From Nostoc sp. GT001 (GTDB taxonomy: Bacteria > Cyanobacteriota > Cyanobacteriia > Cyanobacteriales > Nostocaceae): DNA of 45,627 bases. The stretch lies in assembly GCF_030382115.1 (NCBI RefSeq), contig NZ_JAUDRJ010000003.1:3372944-3418570 (forward strand). The letters are read 5' to 3'. Under the pieces are notes generated by a model. It did no database searches, had not been told where the DNA came from, and worked only from the letters and a program-made list of their open reading frames with translations. Shown one piece after another: positions 43,839 to 45,627 of this stretch. Position 1 is the first letter of the stretch, and the number at the start of each line of letters is the position of its first letter. The position numbers were made by a program, and so were the translations under genes.

Positions 43839-44886
43839 ATGTCCCAAAAAAATGAAACAACTATTCTTGTATTATCCATCCTAATCACCGTCGGGCTAAT
43901 AGCTGGTGGTTTTTGGTGGTTTACTAGAAAATCTGGTGTCGATCTAAATACAATTAATTCTGGTAGCACCAAAACGCCCCAAAATGGTTCAGAACAACCT
44001 AGTGGTAATACTTTCACTTCAGTAAAGGATGTTCCTACAGGATTATTTAATTACGGAGGCAGTACATCTTGGGCACCGATTCGACTAGTAGTCGATCCAG
44101 TAATTCAAGCTGCGAGGCCAGAGTTACGGCTGCGATATGTAGAACCCAGCAATGCATCACCTGGTTCTGGTACTGGCATTCAGTCCTTGATAGACGGTCA
44201 ACTAGCTTTTGCCCAGTCCTCCCGACCAGTTCTAGATCCGGAATTAAGCCGTGCCCAGCAGCGTGGGTTCAGTTTGAAACAAATTCCTGTGGCAATTGAT
44301 GGTTTAGCGGTTGCAGTTAACCCCAACCTGAATATTTCAGGATTAACAGTAGAACAGTTAAAGTCAATTTACATAGGCAAAATCAATAATTGGAGCCAAG
44401 TGGGCGGCCCCAATATCCCGATCAAGCCCTATTCCCGCCGCATTGCTGATGGCGGTACTGTCGAACTTTTTGTCCAAGACATCTTGGGTGGTCAAGCTTT
44501 CAGCTCCAATGTAGAATTTCTCTCCACAACCACCCAAGCCTTGCAAAAATTGGCTGATAGTCCTGGTAGCATCTACTACGCTTCTGCCCCAGAGGTGATT
44601 CCTCAATGCTCAATCAAGTCCTTGCCGTTGGGGCGCACACAAGGACAATACATTGCTCCATACCAAGAACCTTCTGTCCTCCCGTCTGAATGTCCTGGTA
44701 AACGGAACAAGTTGAACATTGAGGCTCTTCCAATCAGGAAAATACCCGATTACCCGCAATCTGTTTGTGGTGGTCAAACAGAATGGTCAGACTGAGCAGC
44801 AAGCAGGTGTCGCTTACGCCAACTTACTGCTGACTGAGCAGGGACAGCAACTGATTACCCAAGCGGGATTTGTCAAAATTCGCTGA
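43839..44886 (+). pseudogene. Membrane-anchored PstS-like binding protein (paralogue 2), frameshifted near the end
   Basis: It begins MSQKNETTILVLSILITVG, the same anchor as the two genes upstream, and continues as a close copy of the 41028 gene (FNYGGSTSWAPI, GSGTGIQSLIDGQLAFAQSS, LKSIYIGKINNWSQVGGPN). At about 44727 one extra base shifts the frame, and the open frame stops at 44795. Removing one base gives AFQSGKYPITRNLFVVVKQN, then NGQTEQQAGVAYANLLL and a stop at 44884-44886, matching the paralogue. The intact protein would be about 348 residues. The truncated one lacks the last helix that closes the binding lobe. Confidence 0.8.
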
Positions 44887-44943
44887 CAAGAGCGAATCGC
44901 ACTCAAGACAGAGTGGCGGAAATCGCCGCTCTGAACCGATGCT

Positions 44944-45627
44944 TTAACCAGCTCTATTAATCGACTCTGCTGGCAAGCAAATGAGATTATCCCCTTGAGT
45001 CAAGATTAAACCACGTTGACGCAGCTTACCCATCAAGCGGGTGACGGTGACACGAGTGGAACCAATCGCGCTACCAATTTGGGCATGAGTGAGGGGAAAA
45101 GGCAGACAATAACCGCGAATCACATCAGGATCGGTGTCGCTCATTGCTGGCTCTCCATATTCCTCAATTAACAATGTGAGAAATCCTAAGAGTCGGTCAA
45201 TTGTGCGGCGTTGTCCCAAGGCACTCAGCCACAGCAGCTTACGCTGGTGCTGATACCTAAAGGCATCCATAACTTCGCGACGGAAGTGAGGCCAATTGTC
45301 TAAATCGTGCCAGTACATCCACAGCACCGCTGTTTGATCGACATGGGCGTAAGCCTGGAGTGTGAATGGTGACTGAGCAACAATTTCAAATGGCTGTCCC
45401 GCTCCCACAAAACCCAAGAACGCTTCTTCTGGAGTTCTGTTGATTCGTCGAGACGTTAGCTGACTAGCAGTCGCACTAACTTGGGCGGTTCCTACCATGC
45501 GGATCGCACCCCTTTGCACCAAATACAGCAATCCAGGCCGGGCTGGAATGCGCTCATCTTTGCTAAAGGTGCGGCAGCGATAGTGTTCTTGAGCCCAGTC
45601 AAGAATGCGTTGCCAAGTCAAAAAGGC
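44944..45627 (-). CDS. devH: CRP-family regulator DevH, 5' end cut by the window
   Basis: At least 225 residues are present; the frame (AFLTWQRILDW) continues past the window edge, so the first few residues are missing. The N-terminal part is a cyclic-nucleotide-binding-like beta domain (IPARPGLLYLVQRGAIRMVG). The C-terminal helix-turn-helix reads LPFPLTHAQIGSAIGSTRVT followed by VTRLMGKLRQRGLI, close to NtcA. Its position next to rbcR, nnrU and ndhF-ndhD matches the devH locus of Anabaena PCC 7120, where DevH is needed for heterocyst glycolipid-layer function and growth on N2. The symbol rests on neighbourhood and resemblance, not an alignment. Confidence 0.75.
   Translation of the reverse strand, partial: AFLTWQRILDWAQEHYRCRTFSKDERIPARPGLLYLVQRGAIRMVGTAQVSATASQLTSRRINRTPEEAFLGFVGAGQPFEIVAQSPFTLQAYAHVDQTAVLWMYWHDLDNWPHFRREVMDAFRYQHQRKLLWLSALGQRRTIDRLLGFLTLLIEEYGEPAMSDTDPDVIRGYCLPFPLTHAQIGSAIGSTRVTVTRLMGKLRQRGLILTQGDNLICLPAESINRAG

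Overview
The window looks like the chromosome of a heterocyst-forming cyanobacterium of the Nostoc/Anabaena group. The reasons are many HIP1 octamers (GCGATCGC), heptameric short tandem repeats and small dispersed repeats of the Nostoc type, cyanobacterial NDH-1 genes (ndhD1, ndhF1), a RuBisCO-type LysR regulator (rbcR), an SLH/OprB iron-uptake porin, a Z-ISO/NnrU protein and, at the right edge, a CRP-family gene that matches devH. The devH - rbcR - nnrU - thioredoxin - ndhF - ndhD neighbourhood is the one I associate with Anabaena PCC 7120. I saw no rRNA, tRNA or CRISPR array.

Layout. 1-5.4 kb: a small lipoprotein, an SLH porin, a secreted protein carrying a HIP1-based minisatellite and a DUF1361 membrane protein. 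5.5-13.2 kb: a PEP-synthase-like enzyme, a frameshifted MgtC-family gene, recF and a P2A calcium-type ATPase. 13.6-20.7 kb: a transglutaminase-like protein, a TerB-like protein, a possible secreted-protein/immunity pair, a PD-(D/E)XK nuclease, a phosphohexomutase and a LapA-like protein. 20.7-24.9 kb: an accessory stretch with orphan antitoxin-like genes, an AT-rich gene of unknown function, an unknown conserved-looking protein and a Uma2-type nuclease. 25.2-29.7 kb: a hybrid sensor kinase and an insertion sequence with 17-bp inverted ends, lying against a truncated Rpn-like gene. 29.8-36.2 kb: ndhD1 and ndhF1, separated by about 2.7 kb of opposite-strand accessory genes (two antitoxin-like genes and an AT-rich HEPN-motif protein). 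36.4-39.3 kb: a thioredoxin-like protein, Z-ISO/NnrU and rbcR. 39.6-44.9 kb: a Ser/Thr kinase followed by three membrane-anchored solute-binding proteins that share the same N-terminal anchor. 44.9-45.6 kb: devH, cut by the window edge.

The best candidates for an undescribed system are the kinase plus anchored binding-protein cluster (39.6-44.9 kb), the secreted-protein/immunity-like pair (16.3-17.7 kb) and the HEPN protein inserted between ndhF and ndhD. A second theme is broken genes: four single-base frameshifts (MgtC, transposase, two binding proteins) and two premature stops (a DUF433 gene and a 76-codon antitoxin-like gene). Either this genome is decaying or part of this is sequencing error; raw reads would separate the two. 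All homology statements come from recognising motifs by eye; no database search was run.
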